This document shows, one piece after another, positions 49,868 to 58,720 of a stretch of 64,000 nucleotides of DNA (its first letter is position 1; each line of letters begins with the position of its first letter). The notes beneath the pieces were generated by a model. The model saw nothing but the letters and a program-made list of their open reading frames with translations. It was not told the DNA's origin and did no database searches. Source of the DNA: Petropleomorpha daqingensis (GTDB lineage Bacteria > Actinomycetota > Actinomycetes > Mycobacteriales > Geodermatophilaceae); assembly GCF_013408985.1 (NCBI RefSeq), contig NZ_JACBZT010000001.1, positions 1,488,001 through 1,552,000 of the forward strand. The letters are read 5' to 3'. The translations under genes and the position numbers were made by a program.

Positions 49868-51703
49868 TCAGGGGTAGCTGATCACGTCGACCGGGACGTC
49901 CGGATTGGCCTTGGAAGCCGAGCCGCCGGTGTCGTTGACGACGTGCTCGATGGTCCCGTTGCCGTTGGTGGGGTCGAGGAAGACGGTGACCAGGTCGCGC
50001 ATCTGCACCCCCGGGGTCACCGGCACCTCGAAGGAGTGCGCCTCGTGGATGTCCAGGCCCTGGTTCATGAAGATGTAGCTGCCCATCCCCCAGCCCTGGT
50101 GGGTGCGCACCTGGTCGCCCACCTTGTAGGCCGCCCAGCCGGGGATCCCGTCGTGCTGCCACGCGGCCTGGCTCGGCGGGTCGTAGGGCAGCTCGTTCTG
50201 GAAGAAGACGGTGCGACCGCGCTCGCCGTTCCAGATCACCTCGTACTTCTGGTAGTGCTCGACGAACAGGCCGGTGGCCGTGACGTCGTCGCCGTTGACC
50301 ACGAGACCGGTGTCGGCGGTGTTCTGGGTCCAGCCCACGCCGTTGCCGTGGTCGGCCCGCCACGCCCAGATGTCGTCGAGGACGACGTGGTCGCTGTTGA
50401 CCTCGAGGCTGACCGTGGCCTTGCCCAGGTGCGGGCCGCCGATGCGGAAGAAGACGTCCTGCAACGCGGTCGGGTTCGCCGGGTCGGCGACGTGCGGGCC
50501 GCCCTTGTCCTGACCGGAGCCCACCTGCATCAGGACCCGGGAGTTGACCGGGCCGGCGTCGATCGTCAGACCGGCGATGTCGACGCCCTGCACGTCGGCG
50601 ACCGACAGTGCCGTGGCGCCGTTCTGGGCGGTGAGGGTGGCCAGGCCCAGGCCGAGGACGACGGTGTCGGCCCGCTTCACCGCGATCGTGCGGTCGACGT
50701 CGTAGACGCCCGGCGTGAGCAGCAGGTTCTTGCCCTGGGCGAGCGCCGAGTTGATCTTCGCGAGGGAGGAGTTCGGCGTCGCGACGAAGAAGTCGCCGAT
50801 CGGGATCGATCGGCCCGGGGTGTGGCCGGCAGCCCAGGTGGTACCGACCGAGTTCTGCTGCGCGGACGGCACGAAGACGTTCCAGCGACCGCTCGCGTCG
50901 ACGTAGAGGTACGGCTTCTCCCGGGAGACCGGCGTCGTGGCCAGCGTCGTGTACTGGTTGGGACCGACCCCGAAGTCCTGCGGCGGGGCGTTGAGGTCGC
51001 CGGAGAACACCTGGTTCCACACGCCGTTGGACCAGCCCGCGCCGAGATCGCTGTTGCGCACGTAGAACTGCTGCTGCGACCCGTTGAGCGCGCCGCCCTG
51101 GAGGCGGGAGTCGGCCACGAAGCCCCCGCTGGCGAAGTTCGGGTTCTCGCAGTAGGGCATGAAGGTCGTGTATTCCTCGACGTGGACCCGGCGCATCGGC
51201 GCCGCCTGCGAGACCGCCCACATCTCGTTCCCGGTGTGGCAGCCGTCGGCGGTGGGGACGACGTGGATCGTCAGGTTGGAGACCGAACGCCAGAAGGTGT
51301 TCAGCGCACCGCTGCCGTTCTGGCCGGTGGCGGTCACCCCACCGTTGATGGTGACCGCGCCCGGGTCCTGGCCGAGACCGGCGACCTCGGTGTAGTAGCC
51401 GACCCGGACGTCGAGCGGCGTGGCCTCCGACCCGTAGGTCCCCGGCAGGAAGAGCAGCGCGTCCCGCTCGGTGCCGAACTGGTTGTCGACCTGCCGCGCG
51501 TACACGGCGTCGACGGCCGCCTGGATCTCCGCGACCGGCATGCTCGGGTCGAACACGTGCACGTTGGGGCCGAGATCGGGCACCCCCGGTGGCGCGGGGG
51601 GAGCCGCACCGGCCGTGCCCGCCGGCACGACCGCCACCGCCAGGACGAGGGCGGTCCCGACGAGGACCGATCGAACGGTGCCGCGTGCCCCCTGGATGCG
51701 CAT
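49868..51703 (-). CDS. Secreted right-handed beta-helix protein (often annotated adenylyl cyclase / coagulation factor 5/8 type)
   Basis: A 611-residue exported protein. The signal peptide comprises residues 1 to about 33 (RSVLVGTALVLAVAVVPAGTAGA). The mature part has pectin-lyase-like beta-helix repeats with HVFDPSMPVAEIQAAVDAVYARQ, LFLPGTYGSEATPLDVRVGYYTEVAGLG, LLLTPGVYDVDRTIAVKRADTVVLGLG and SLEVNSDHVVLDDIWAWRADHGNGVGW. Closely similar Streptomyces proteins are named adenylyl cyclase, but there is no cyclase domain; the two PG(T/V)Y-type helix starts instead recall GH55-type glucanases. A polysaccharide-active role is plausible. ATG 51703 is chosen to give the signal peptide directly. Confidence 0.8.
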   Translation of the reverse strand: MRIQGARGTVRSVLVGTALVLAVAVVPAGTAGAAPPAPPGVPDLGPNVHVFDPSMPVAEIQAAVDAVYARQVDNQFGTERDALLFLPGTYGSEATPLDVRVGYYTEVAGLGQDPGAVTINGGVTATGQNGSGALNTFWRSVSNLTIHVVPTADGCHTGNEMWAVSQAAPMRRVHVEEYTTFMPYCENPNFASGGFVADSRLQGGALNGSQQQFYVRNSDLGAGWSNGVWNQVFSGDLNAPPQDFGVGPNQYTTLATTPVSREKPYLYVDASGRWNVFVPSAQQNSVGTTWAAGHTPGRSIPIGDFFVATPNSSLAKINSALAQGKNLLLTPGVYDVDRTIAVKRADTVVLGLGLATLTAQNGATALSVADVQGVDIAGLTIDAGPVNSRVLMQVGSGQDKGGPHVADPANPTALQDVFFRIGGPHLGKATVSLEVNSDHVVLDDIWAWRADHGNGVGWTQNTADTGLVVNGDDVTATGLFVEHYQKYEVIWNGERGRTVFFQNELPYDPPSQAAWQHDGIPGWAAYKVGDQVRTHQGWGMGSYIFMNQGLDIHEAHSFEVPVTPGVQMRDLVTVFLDPTNGNGTIEHVVNDTGGSASKANPDVPVDVISYP

Positions 51704-51818
51704 GGAGATGTCGCCCTGCCCCTCTGGTCCGTACCGGCGGGATGTGATCCGCGGCACAACCTAGGGGCGCGCACTAACGGAAAGCAACCGGGCAGTTTCG
51801 CAAGGCGAGCCCGACCGG

Positions 51819-53057
51819 TCAGCGAAGGGCGACGAGCTCCTCGCGCTGCCGGACGGCGGCCTCCTGGTGCCACCGGCGGCGGAGGACCGCGGACACCGCC
51901 AGCGGCACGAGCCCGGCGGCGGCGAGACCGGCGCCGACCACGCTCGGCGCGCGGTAGCCGAGGCCCGCGGCGATGACCAGGCCGCCGAGCCAGGCGCCGA
52001 GCGCGTTCGCCAGGTTCAGCGCCGAGTGGTTGAGCGCGGCGCCCAGCATCTGCGCCTCGCCGGCGGTCTCCATGAGCCGCAGCTGCAGGCAGATCGCCAG
52101 GCAGGAGGCCGCGACCGAGACGAGGAAGACGCCGACGAACAGCGCCGGCTTCCACGGCGAGGTCAGCGCGACCAGGGCGAGCAGCACCCCGAGGACGACG
52201 ATGCTGCCGACCAGCGAGCGGAAGAGCGCCAGGTCGGCCAGCCGGCCGCCGAGCGCCGTCCCGACGAGACCGCCCACGCCGTAGGCGAGCAGCACCCACG
52301 GGACCGTGCCGCGGGCGAAGCCGGCGACGTCGGTCGCGACCGGCGCGATGTAGCTGTACAGGGCGAACATGCCGCCGAACCCGACGATCCCGACCAGCAG
52401 CGTGAGCAGCACCTGCGGACGGCGCAGCGCGTCGAGCTCCCCGCGGACGGTCGCGTCGGCGTTGCCGGGGGAGTGCGGCACGACGGCGAGGACGGCGGCC
52501 ATCGTCAGCGCCGCCAGGACGACGACCAGCCAATACGCCGCGCGCCAGCCGACCTGCTGACCGAGCCAGGTGGCCAGCGGGACGCCGGCGACCATCGCGA
52601 CCGACAGGCCGAGCAGCACCGAGCTGACCGCGCGGCCGCGCAGCCGTGGCGACACGAGGGAGGCGGCGACCAGCGAGGCGACGCCGAAGAACGCGCCGTG
52701 CGGCAGGCCGCTGACGAATCGGGCGAGGGAGAGCGTGGCGAAGCCGGGGGCGAGCGCGCTGGCCGCGTTGCCGACGAGGAAGGCGGCCATGAGCGCGACG
52801 AGCAGCGCGCGGCGCGGCAGCCGGGCCGACAGCGCGGCGATGATCGGGGCGCCGACGACGACACCGAGCGCGTAGAAGCTGACGATGTGCCCGGCCTCGG
52901 GGATGCTCACGCCGACGCCGTCGGCGATGTCGGGCAGCACGCCCATCGTCACGAACTCGGTGGTGCCGATCGCGAAGCCGCCGACCGCCAGCGCGGCGAT
53001 CGCCACGACGGCCCGGGGGTCGACTCGGGAAGGGGCGGACGTCGGCTCGGAACTCAC
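51819..53057 (-). CDS. MFS transporter (DHA1/AraJ-like exporter)
   Basis: A 412-residue major facilitator with 12 membrane segments. The N-terminal ALAVGGFAIGTTEFVTMGVLPDIADGVGVSIPEAGHIVSFYALGVVVGAP is the hallmark of the DHA1 group of sugar/drug efflux proteins (AraJ-like), with the motif A-like LSARLPRRALL loop and the ARFVSGLPHGAFFGVASLVAASL segment. It should export a small molecule by proton antiport. It lies 64 bases downstream of the GAF regulator gene on the same strand and may be cotranscribed with it. The substrate is unknown. Confidence 0.88.
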   Translation of the reverse strand: MSSEPTSAPSRVDPRAVVAIAALAVGGFAIGTTEFVTMGVLPDIADGVGVSIPEAGHIVSFYALGVVVGAPIIAALSARLPRRALLVALMAAFLVGNAASALAPGFATLSLARFVSGLPHGAFFGVASLVAASLVSPRLRGRAVSSVLLGLSVAMVAGVPLATWLGQQVGWRAAYWLVVVLAALTMAAVLAVVPHSPGNADATVRGELDALRRPQVLLTLLVGIVGFGGMFALYSYIAPVATDVAGFARGTVPWVLLAYGVGGLVGTALGGRLADLALFRSLVGSIVVLGVLLALVALTSPWKPALFVGVFLVSVAASCLAICLQLRLMETAGEAQMLGAALNHSALNLANALGAWLGGLVIAAGLGYRAPSVVGAGLAAAGLVPLAVSAVLRRRWHQEAAVRQREELVALR

Positions 53058-53121
53058 GTAGTACTGCCAAGGCGCCGTCCGGCGAGCCGCATTCCCAGGT
53101 GGGACGGATGTGACCGGGGCG

Positions 53122-54438
53122 TCAGCGGGGGCGGACGCCCCGGCGCAGGCGCATCAGGCTGGCGGCGGCCTCGGCCCGCCGCGGCGAGCTCGGCGGCAGC
53201 AGCTCGAGGCAGGCCTGCCAGACGGCGACGTCGTCGCGTGCCTCGGGCAGCGCGCTGTACTTCATCAGCAGCTCCGGACGACGGCTGCGCAGCACGTGGT
53301 GCCGCAGCAGCGCGGCCACCCGCTCGCGGGCAGCGACGACGCCGGGCGCCCGGGACGACGGCAGCACCCCGCCGGCGTAGCGCTCCAGCGCGGCACCGAC
53401 GGCGCCCCGGCTCAGGGCTCGACGGACGCGGTCGAGGTCGGTGTCCAGCGGCCCGAGCAGCCGGTACGGGCGCGAGCCCACCAGCGACGAGCCGACCAGC
53501 CGGCGCAGCCGCGACAGCTCGGCGCGCACGGTGACCGCCGCCGTCCCACCCGCGTGGCACTCGGCGGCGAGCTGCTCGGCCGACCGGCCCTCTCCCGCCG
53601 CGGCCGCCTCGGCGAGCAGGAGCAGCAGCTCCGAGTGCCGCAGCGACAGCTCCTGGACGCCGGTGGGCAGGGTCAGCCGCGCCCGCTCGCGGCCGAGCAC
53701 GTCGAGCTGGGGGACGGTGCGCAGCACGGGCGGCGGCGGGTGGAAGGTCTGCCCCGCGTGCGCGCGCCGCTGCAGCAGCAGCTCGGACTCGACGGCGGCC
53801 ACGGTGGCGCGGACGAGGGTGAGCACGTGCGGGCTGGCCACGTGGTCGCCGCCGGTGACGTCGATCGCGCCGAGCAGCACCCCGCTGACCGGGTCGTGCA
53901 CCGGCGCGGCCGAGCACGACCACGGCTGCACCGGCCGGCGGAAGTGCTCGCTGCCGTAGATCTGGACGGCGTGGTCGACCGCGAGCGCCGTCCCGGGGGC
54001 GTTGGTGCCCGCGACCTCCTCGGCCCAGCGGGAACCCTCGACGAAGTTCATCCCCGCGGCGCGGGAGCGCAGCCGGTGGTCGCCCTCGACCCAGAGCATG
54101 CGCCCCGTCGCGTCGGTGACCGCGACGATCATCTGATCGGCCTCGGCGTCCTCGACCAGCAGCCGCCGGATCACCGGCATGACCGGGGCGAGCGGGTGCG
54201 CCGCGCGGTAGGCGAGCAGGTCGCCGTCGAGCAGGTCGACCGGTGGGGCCGTGCCGTCGGGATCGACGCCGCTGCCGAGACAGCGCCGCCAGGAGTCCCA
54301 GACGACGGTGCGGACGTCGCCGCGCGCCGGCCCGGGGCCCGAGGTCACGAGCGTCTCGTGGGCAGCGCGCAGCCGCTTGGTCAGCCCCGGGCTGGGGCGG
54401 CCCTCGGGGAGCGCCAGCCAGGGGTTCACCGTCGTCAT
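53122..54438 (-). CDS. GAF-domain transcriptional regulator (AcoR/MimR-like N-terminus, no AAA+ domain)
   Basis: A 438-residue protein. Residues 18-70 (LRAAHETLVTSGPG...VRTVVWDSWRRCLGSGVDP) and the following GAF region (MIVAVTDATGRMLWVEGDHRLRSRAAGMNFVEGSRWAEEVAGTNAPGTALAVDHAVQIYGSEHFRRPVQPWSCSAAPVHDP) match the sensor half of AcoR/acetoin-type regulators. The central sigma-54 AAA+ domain is absent; instead a C-terminal part of about 170 residues carries a winged-helix-like stretch (LSLRHSELLLLLAEAAAAGEGRSAEQLAAE). Such actinobacterial proteins often control alcohol or aldehyde dehydrogenases. It is divergent from an SDR gene next to the mycofactocin locus. Confidence 0.83.
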   Translation of the reverse strand: MTTVNPWLALPEGRPSPGLTKRLRAAHETLVTSGPGPARGDVRTVVWDSWRRCLGSGVDPDGTAPPVDLLDGDLLAYRAAHPLAPVMPVIRRLLVEDAEADQMIVAVTDATGRMLWVEGDHRLRSRAAGMNFVEGSRWAEEVAGTNAPGTALAVDHAVQIYGSEHFRRPVQPWSCSAAPVHDPVSGVLLGAIDVTGGDHVASPHVLTLVRATVAAVESELLLQRRAHAGQTFHPPPPVLRTVPQLDVLGRERARLTLPTGVQELSLRHSELLLLLAEAAAAGEGRSAEQLAAECHAGGTAAVTVRAELSRLRRLVGSSLVGSRPYRLLGPLDTDLDRVRRALSRGAVGAALERYAGGVLPSSRAPGVVAARERVAALLRHHVLRSRRPELLMKYSALPEARDDVAVWQACLELLPPSSPRRAEAAASLMRLRRGVRPR

Positions 54439-54505
54439 CGTTCCGCCACGCTGCGAGAACTCATCGCGCTCATCGTGACCGCTGCGACGCGTTTGCACCA
54501 GCTCT

Positions 54506-54523
54506 CCGGTTGTGGACAACCGG
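54506..54523. promoter_or_regulatory. Operator-like palindrome between GAF regulator and SDR
   Basis: CCGGTTGT-GG-ACAACCGG has perfect 8-base arms and lies 24 bases upstream of the SDR start, in the 108-base gap between divergent genes. Likely binding site of the GAF regulator. Confidence 0.55.
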
Positions 54524-54546
54524 CCTGGTCAGGGGAGCATGGCCCC

Positions 54547-55302
54547 GTGCCAACGAGCCGACGACCGGTCACCGTCATCACCGGAGCGGGTCGCGGCATC
54601 GGCGCCGCGACGGCGCGGCACCTCGCCGGGACCGGCCACGACGTCGTGCTCGGCTACCGGCGGGACCGCGCGGCGGCCGAGTCGGTCGCGGCGCAGGCCG
54701 CGGGGCACGGCGCGCGGGCCGTCGCCGTCCGGGCGGACGTGACCGACGAGGACGACGTCGACCGGCTGTTCGACGCCGCCGCCGAGCTCGGCCCGGTGAC
54801 CGGCGTGGTCGCCAACGCCGGCGCGACCCTGCACGTCGGGGACCTCGCGGACACCTCCGTCGAGGTCATCCGGCGGGTGCTCGACGTCAACCTGCTCGGC
54901 GTCCTGCTGTGCTGCCGCCGGGCCGCCCGGACGATGTCCACCCGCCGTGGCGGCTCCGGCGGGGCGATCGTCACCGTGTCGTCGGCCGCCGCGACGCTGG
55001 GCTCCGCCCACGAGTACGTGCACTACGCCGCGGCGAAGGCGGGGGTCGACGCCCTCACGATCGGGCTGGCCAAGGAGCTGGCCGGCGACGGCATCCGGGT
55101 CAACGCCGTCGCGCCGGGCACGGTGCGCACGGAGATCCACGCCGCCGCCGGCGACCCCGGACGCCCCGAGCGCGTCGCGGCCCGCATCCCGCTCGGCCGG
55201 CCGGGGGAGGTCGACGAGATCGCCCCCGCCATCGGGTGGCTGCTCGACCCGCGCGCCTCCTACATCAGCGGCGCGGTGCTGCGCGTCGCCGGCGGGCTCT
55301 AG
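54547..55302 (+). CDS. SDR-family NAD(P)-dependent oxidoreductase
   Basis: A 251-residue classical SDR with intact motifs: TVITGAGRGIGAATA (cofactor loop), VVANAGATLH, the SSAAATLGS serine, YAAAKAG with the catalytic Tyr and Lys, and RVNAVAPGTVRTEI. It resembles glucose 1-dehydrogenase/3-oxoacyl-ACP reductase-type enzymes. It lacks the longer insertion typical of mycofactocin-coupled SDRs, so dependence on mycofactocin is not shown by sequence despite the adjacent locus. GTG 54547 is used. The stop overlaps the convergent mftF gene by 4 bases. Confidence 0.88.
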   Translation: MPTSRRPVTVITGAGRGIGAATARHLAGTGHDVVLGYRRDRAAAESVAAQAAGHGARAVAVRADVTDEDDVDRLFDAAAELGPVTGVVANAGATLHVGDLADTSVEVIRRVLDVNLLGVLLCCRRAARTMSTRRGGSGGAIVTVSSAAATLGSAHEYVHYAAAKAGVDALTIGLAKELAGDGIRVNAVAPGTVRTEIHAAAGDPGRPERVAARIPLGRPGEVDEIAPAIGWLLDPRASYISGAVLRVAGGL

Positions 55303-56702
55303 AACCTCGGGGGGACGGCGGGCAGCAGAGCACGGGCGTCGCGGGCCCGCAGCGCACCGGCCCACAGTCCGGCGCCGTAGGCGAGGTCCTCGAGCCGGCG
55401 GGCGGCGGCGAAGCGCAGCGGTCCGACCTCGGCACGGTGCGGCCACCACGCGAGCCCCGCGTCGGCGACCGCGGCCGCGAGCACCACCCGGCGGGCGCGG
55501 CGGGAGACCACCGCGGCGATCAGCGCGAGCGGCCAGTGGTGCCGGGTGAGGGAGCGGGCCAGCGTCGTCCCGGCGGTGGCGGTGCCGCGCAGCACCAGGC
55601 CGGCCGCGAACCCGGCGGGCACCCGGTCGCCGGGCCGGCGCAGCCGGTGGGCCAGCCGGGCCGACGCCACGGCCAGCACCCCGGCGGCGGGCAGCACGCC
55701 GCGGCGGCCGGCGAGCAGCAGCCCCCACACCGCGGCCGACCACGGCGAGATCACCACCGGCGCGACCGCGGAGCCGTGCCGGCCGGCGAGCAGCGCGGCC
55801 CCCGTGCCGTAGAACGCGCGCCGCCGCAGCCAGGCCCTCGGCGCGGCGGGGTGCTCGTGCGCGACCAGCGCCGCCGGCTCGTAGCGCACCCGCCAGCCGG
55901 CCGCGGCCAGCCGCCAGACCAGGTCGACGTCCTCGGCGACCGGCATGGACTCGTCGAACCCGTCGCCCAGCGCAGCCCGCCGGGCCAGCAGCGCGGCGCT
56001 GGGCACGTACGAGACGGCGGACAGGGGACGGACGGCGGCCGGCCGGTCGCCCATGTCCAGCGCGCTGACCGCGTGCTCGTACGGGGTCAGCCAGGTCGGC
56101 CGGGCGGCCGGCAGCCCGACGATCCGCGGGGCGACGAGCGCCAGCCGCGGGTCGTCGAGGTGCGGGCTCAGCGCCGCCAGCCAGCCGGGTCGTGGCACGC
56201 AGTCGGAGTCGAGGAAGGCCACGGTCGCGGTCGTCGCGGCCCGCAACCCGGTGTTGCGGGCGGCCGCGGGGCCACGCGCGCTCGCGTGCCGGAGCACCGT
56301 GGCGCCGTCCGCGACCACGGGTTCGACGGAGCCGTCGTCCACCACGATCACCGGCACCTGCGCGGTCGCCGGCTCGGCCCGGAGCGCCGCCAGCAGCCGG
56401 GCCAGCTCGGGCGCGCGGTCGCGGACCGGGATCACGACCGTGACGTCGTCCGGACGGCGTGGCACCACCGCGGGAACCGCCAGGCCGGCGTCGAGCAGCC
56501 GGGCGGCCAGCTCGGCGGTGGTCGCGTCGCGGACGGTCAGCCGGTCGGCGAGCAGCGCCCGCGCGCGGGCCGAGAGCCGCATCAGCCGCAGGGGCGAGCC
56601 GCCGAGCAGCGTCGCGCCGTCGTCCCGCCGCTGCACCGCGGGATCCAGCCGGACGGCGAACCCGTCGGGCAGCCGGCCCGACGGCGGCGGACCGACGGTC
56701 AA
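55299..56702 (-). CDS. mftF: Mycofactocin system glycosyltransferase MftF
   Basis: A 467-residue GT2-family glycosyltransferase. An N-terminal MftF-specific region (residues 1-80) precedes the GT-A domain: DVTVVIPVRDRAPELARLLAAL, VIVVDDGS, ARNTGLRAATTATVAFLDSDCVPRPGWLAAL with the DxD-like DSD, and SMPVAEDVDLVWRLAAAGWRVRYEPAALVAHEHP with the catalytic ED. A hydrophobic C-terminal half suggests membrane association. In mycobacteria MftF adds a beta-1,4-glucose chain to mycofactocin. The start is a TTG at 56702, overlapping the upstream hydrolase stop (TTGA); no better start exists. Confidence 0.9.
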   Translation of the reverse strand: MTVGPPPSGRLPDGFAVRLDPAVQRRDDGATLLGGSPLRLMRLSARARALLADRLTVRDATTAELAARLLDAGLAVPAVVPRRPDDVTVVIPVRDRAPELARLLAALRAEPATAQVPVIVVDDGSVEPVVADGATVLRHASARGPAAARNTGLRAATTATVAFLDSDCVPRPGWLAALSPHLDDPRLALVAPRIVGLPAARPTWLTPYEHAVSALDMGDRPAAVRPLSAVSYVPSAALLARRAALGDGFDESMPVAEDVDLVWRLAAAGWRVRYEPAALVAHEHPAAPRAWLRRRAFYGTGAALLAGRHGSAVAPVVISPWSAAVWGLLLAGRRGVLPAAGVLAVASARLAHRLRRPGDRVPAGFAAGLVLRGTATAGTTLARSLTRHHWPLALIAAVVSRRARRVVLAAAVADAGLAWWPHRAEVGPLRFAAARRLEDLAYGAGLWAGALRARDARALLPAVPPRF

Positions 56703-57235
56703 CCCGCGAGGACCTCGGCCGTGGTGGTCAGCCGGACGATCGGCTCGTAGAGCGACATGAGCCGCAGCGCGCGGTCGTGGTCGTCGTCGGTGGACCCGGC
56801 GCAGGCGTCGGTGACCACCCGGACCGGCAGCCCGGCGTCGGCGGCGGGCAGGACCGTCGAGATCACGCAGCAGTCGGTGGCGACGCCGGTGACGGTGAGC
56901 GGGCCGTCGCCGACGATCTCGGCGAGGTCGGGGCCCCACTTGCCGAACGTGGTCGCGGTCAGCACCTTCGCCGAGCCCGGGTCGTCGACCAGCTCGTAGA
57001 GCGGCGCGTCCGGCGGCTGCAGGGCGAAGGGGTAGGTGTCGTAGTACTGGCGCCAGGCACCCACCGGCTCGGCGGGTGCGACGAACCGGGTGACGACGAC
57101 GCGGCCGTCGAAGGCCTCGACCAGCCGCTGGATGCGCGGCCGCACCTCCTCGAACCGCGGCGTGGTCCAGGGGGAGCCGGCGTCCCCGAACACCCGCTGC
57201 ATGTCGACGACGACCAGCCAGCCCGGCGGGGTCAC
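56699..57235 (-). CDS. Isochorismatase-family cysteine hydrolase
   Basis: A 178-residue cysteine hydrolase. The Asp-Lys-Cys triad is Asp11 (VVVDMQRVF), Lys99 (TFGKWG) and Cys123 (GVATDCCVISTV). The family includes nicotinamidases, ureidoacrylate hydrolases and N-carbamoylsarcosine amidases; none of these is singled out. GTG 57235 overlaps the permease stop by 4 bases, and the hydrolase stop overlaps mftF by 4, so permease, hydrolase and mftF are one transcriptional and translational unit. This places a small-amide hydrolase inside the mycofactocin locus, which is unusual. Confidence 0.85.
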   Translation of the reverse strand: MTPPGWLVVVDMQRVFGDAGSPWTTPRFEEVRPRIQRLVEAFDGRVVVTRFVAPAEPVGAWRQYYDTYPFALQPPDAPLYELVDDPGSAKVLTATTFGKWGPDLAEIVGDGPLTVTGVATDCCVISTVLPAADAGLPVRVVTDACAGSTDDDHDRALRLMSLYEPIVRLTTTAEVLAG

Positions 57236-58701
57236 GCGGCCTCCTGCGCCCGGACGGCGGAACGGCGCAGCAGCAGCATGCCCAGCAGGCCGACCAGGAA
57301 CGCGGCGAGCACGCCGAGGTTGGCGAAGGCCCAGGCGCCGTCCTTGCCGCCCAGCCCGAACGGACCGAGCAGGTACCCCTGCCAGCTCAGCCAGCCGGCG
57401 TAGGTGTTGGTGACCAGGCCCCAGCCCAGGAAGGTGCCGACGGCGAGCAGCACCAGCGGAACTGCCTGCACGCTGCCGTAACGGCCGCGCGCGTCGAACA
57501 GGTCGCGCTCGGCGTAGTCGCGCCGGCGCATCGCCAGGTCGCCGAGGAAGATGCCGCACCAGGCCGCGATCGGGACGCCCAGGGTGATGAGGAAGCCCTG
57601 GAACGGTCCGATGAAGCTGTCGGCGAAGAAGACCACCGCGATCGTGCCGAGCACCATGAGCGTGCCGTCGATCGAGGCGGCCACGGGGCGCGGCACGCGC
57701 AGGCCGGCGGCCAGCAGGGACAGGCCGGACGAGTAGATGTCCAGCAGCGCGCCGCCGATCAGCCCGAGCAGGACGACGACGATGAACGGCACGAGGAACC
57801 AGGTGGGCAGCAGAGTGCCCAGGGCGCCGATCGGGTCCAGGCCGATGTTCGCGGAGAGCTCGGGGTCCGAGCCGGCGAGCAGGCCACCGGCGATGAGCAG
57901 GATCACCGGGGCGAGCGCGCCGCCGAACGTCGTCCACCCGACGACGCCGCGGGAGGACGCGGAGCGCGGCAGGTAGCGGGAGTAGTCGGCGGCCGCGTTG
58001 ACCCAGCCGAAGCCGTAGCCGGTCATCGCCAGGACCAGCGCGCCGACGAAGGCGGCGAGCGTGCCGCTGGGCAGCGACGACACCGTCGACCAGTCCACGT
58101 GGTCGGCGACCAGCACGATGTAGACGACGGTGAGGATGCCGGTCACCCAGGTGATGACGGTCTGCATCCGCATGATGGCGTCGAAGCCGAGGACGCCGCC
58201 GCCGACCACCAGCGCGGCGACGACGAGCAGGGCGACGACCTTGGTGACCGTGCCGCCGCTCCAGCCGAGCTGGTCGAACAGCTGCGCGGTGGCCAGCGTC
58301 GCGAGGGAGACCAGCGCCGTCTCCCAGCCCACGGTGAGGACCCACGACAGGATCGACGGGACCCGGTTGCCGTTGACGCCGAAGGCGGCGCGGCTGAGCA
58401 CGAGGGTGGGCGCCGAGCCGCGCTTGCCGGCGATCGCGACCAGCCCGCAGAGCAGGAACGAGACGACGATGCCGATGATCCCGGCGATCATCGCCTGCCA
58501 GAACGAGATGCCGAAGCCGAGCAGGAAGGAGCCGTAGGCCAGGCCGAAGACGCTGACGTTCGAGCCGAACCACGGCCAGAACAGCTGCGCCGGCCGGCCC
58601 TTGCGCTCCTCCTCGGCGATGACGTTGATGCCGTTGGTCTCGACGGCGACCCGCGGGGTCGCGGCCTCGGAGACCACATCGCGGGTCGGCTGCTGCGTCA
58701 T
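57232..58701 (-). CDS. NCS1-family (cytosine/purine/allantoin-type) permease
   Basis: A 489-residue membrane protein with about 12 segments. The N-terminal GRPAQLFWPWFGSNVSVFGLAYGSFLLGFGISFWQAMIAGIIGIVVSFLLCGLVAIAGKRGSAPTLVLSRAAFGVNGN is the hallmark of the cytosine/purine permease (NCS1) family. It should import a nucleobase, thiamine-like or similar heterocycle. It is the first gene of the coupled permease-hydrolase-mftF unit and lies 24 bases after mftE with a palindromic repeat between. Import of a compound cleaved by the hydrolase is likely; a link with mycofactocin is inference. Confidence 0.87.
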   Translation of the reverse strand: MTQQPTRDVVSEAATPRVAVETNGINVIAEEERKGRPAQLFWPWFGSNVSVFGLAYGSFLLGFGISFWQAMIAGIIGIVVSFLLCGLVAIAGKRGSAPTLVLSRAAFGVNGNRVPSILSWVLTVGWETALVSLATLATAQLFDQLGWSGGTVTKVVALLVVAALVVGGGVLGFDAIMRMQTVITWVTGILTVVYIVLVADHVDWSTVSSLPSGTLAAFVGALVLAMTGYGFGWVNAAADYSRYLPRSASSRGVVGWTTFGGALAPVILLIAGGLLAGSDPELSANIGLDPIGALGTLLPTWFLVPFIVVVLLGLIGGALLDIYSSGLSLLAAGLRVPRPVAASIDGTLMVLGTIAVVFFADSFIGPFQGFLITLGVPIAAWCGIFLGDLAMRRRDYAERDLFDARGRYGSVQAVPLVLLAVGTFLGWGLVTNTYAGWLSWQGYLLGPFGLGGKDGAWAFANLGVLAAFLVGLLGMLLLRRSAVRAQEAA

Positions 58702-58720
58702 GACGCGGAACCCTAACGAC

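Noticed and set aside
49868-51703. Adenylyl cyclase
   Set aside because: The label is common for homologues, but no class III cyclase motifs or metal aspartates are visible; the repeats fit a beta-helix.
54547-55302. Mycofactocin-dependent SDR
   Set aside because: Adjacent to mftF, but its length and motifs are those of a classical SDR and it lacks the insertion seen in mycofactocin-coupled SDRs. Kept as an ordinary SDR.
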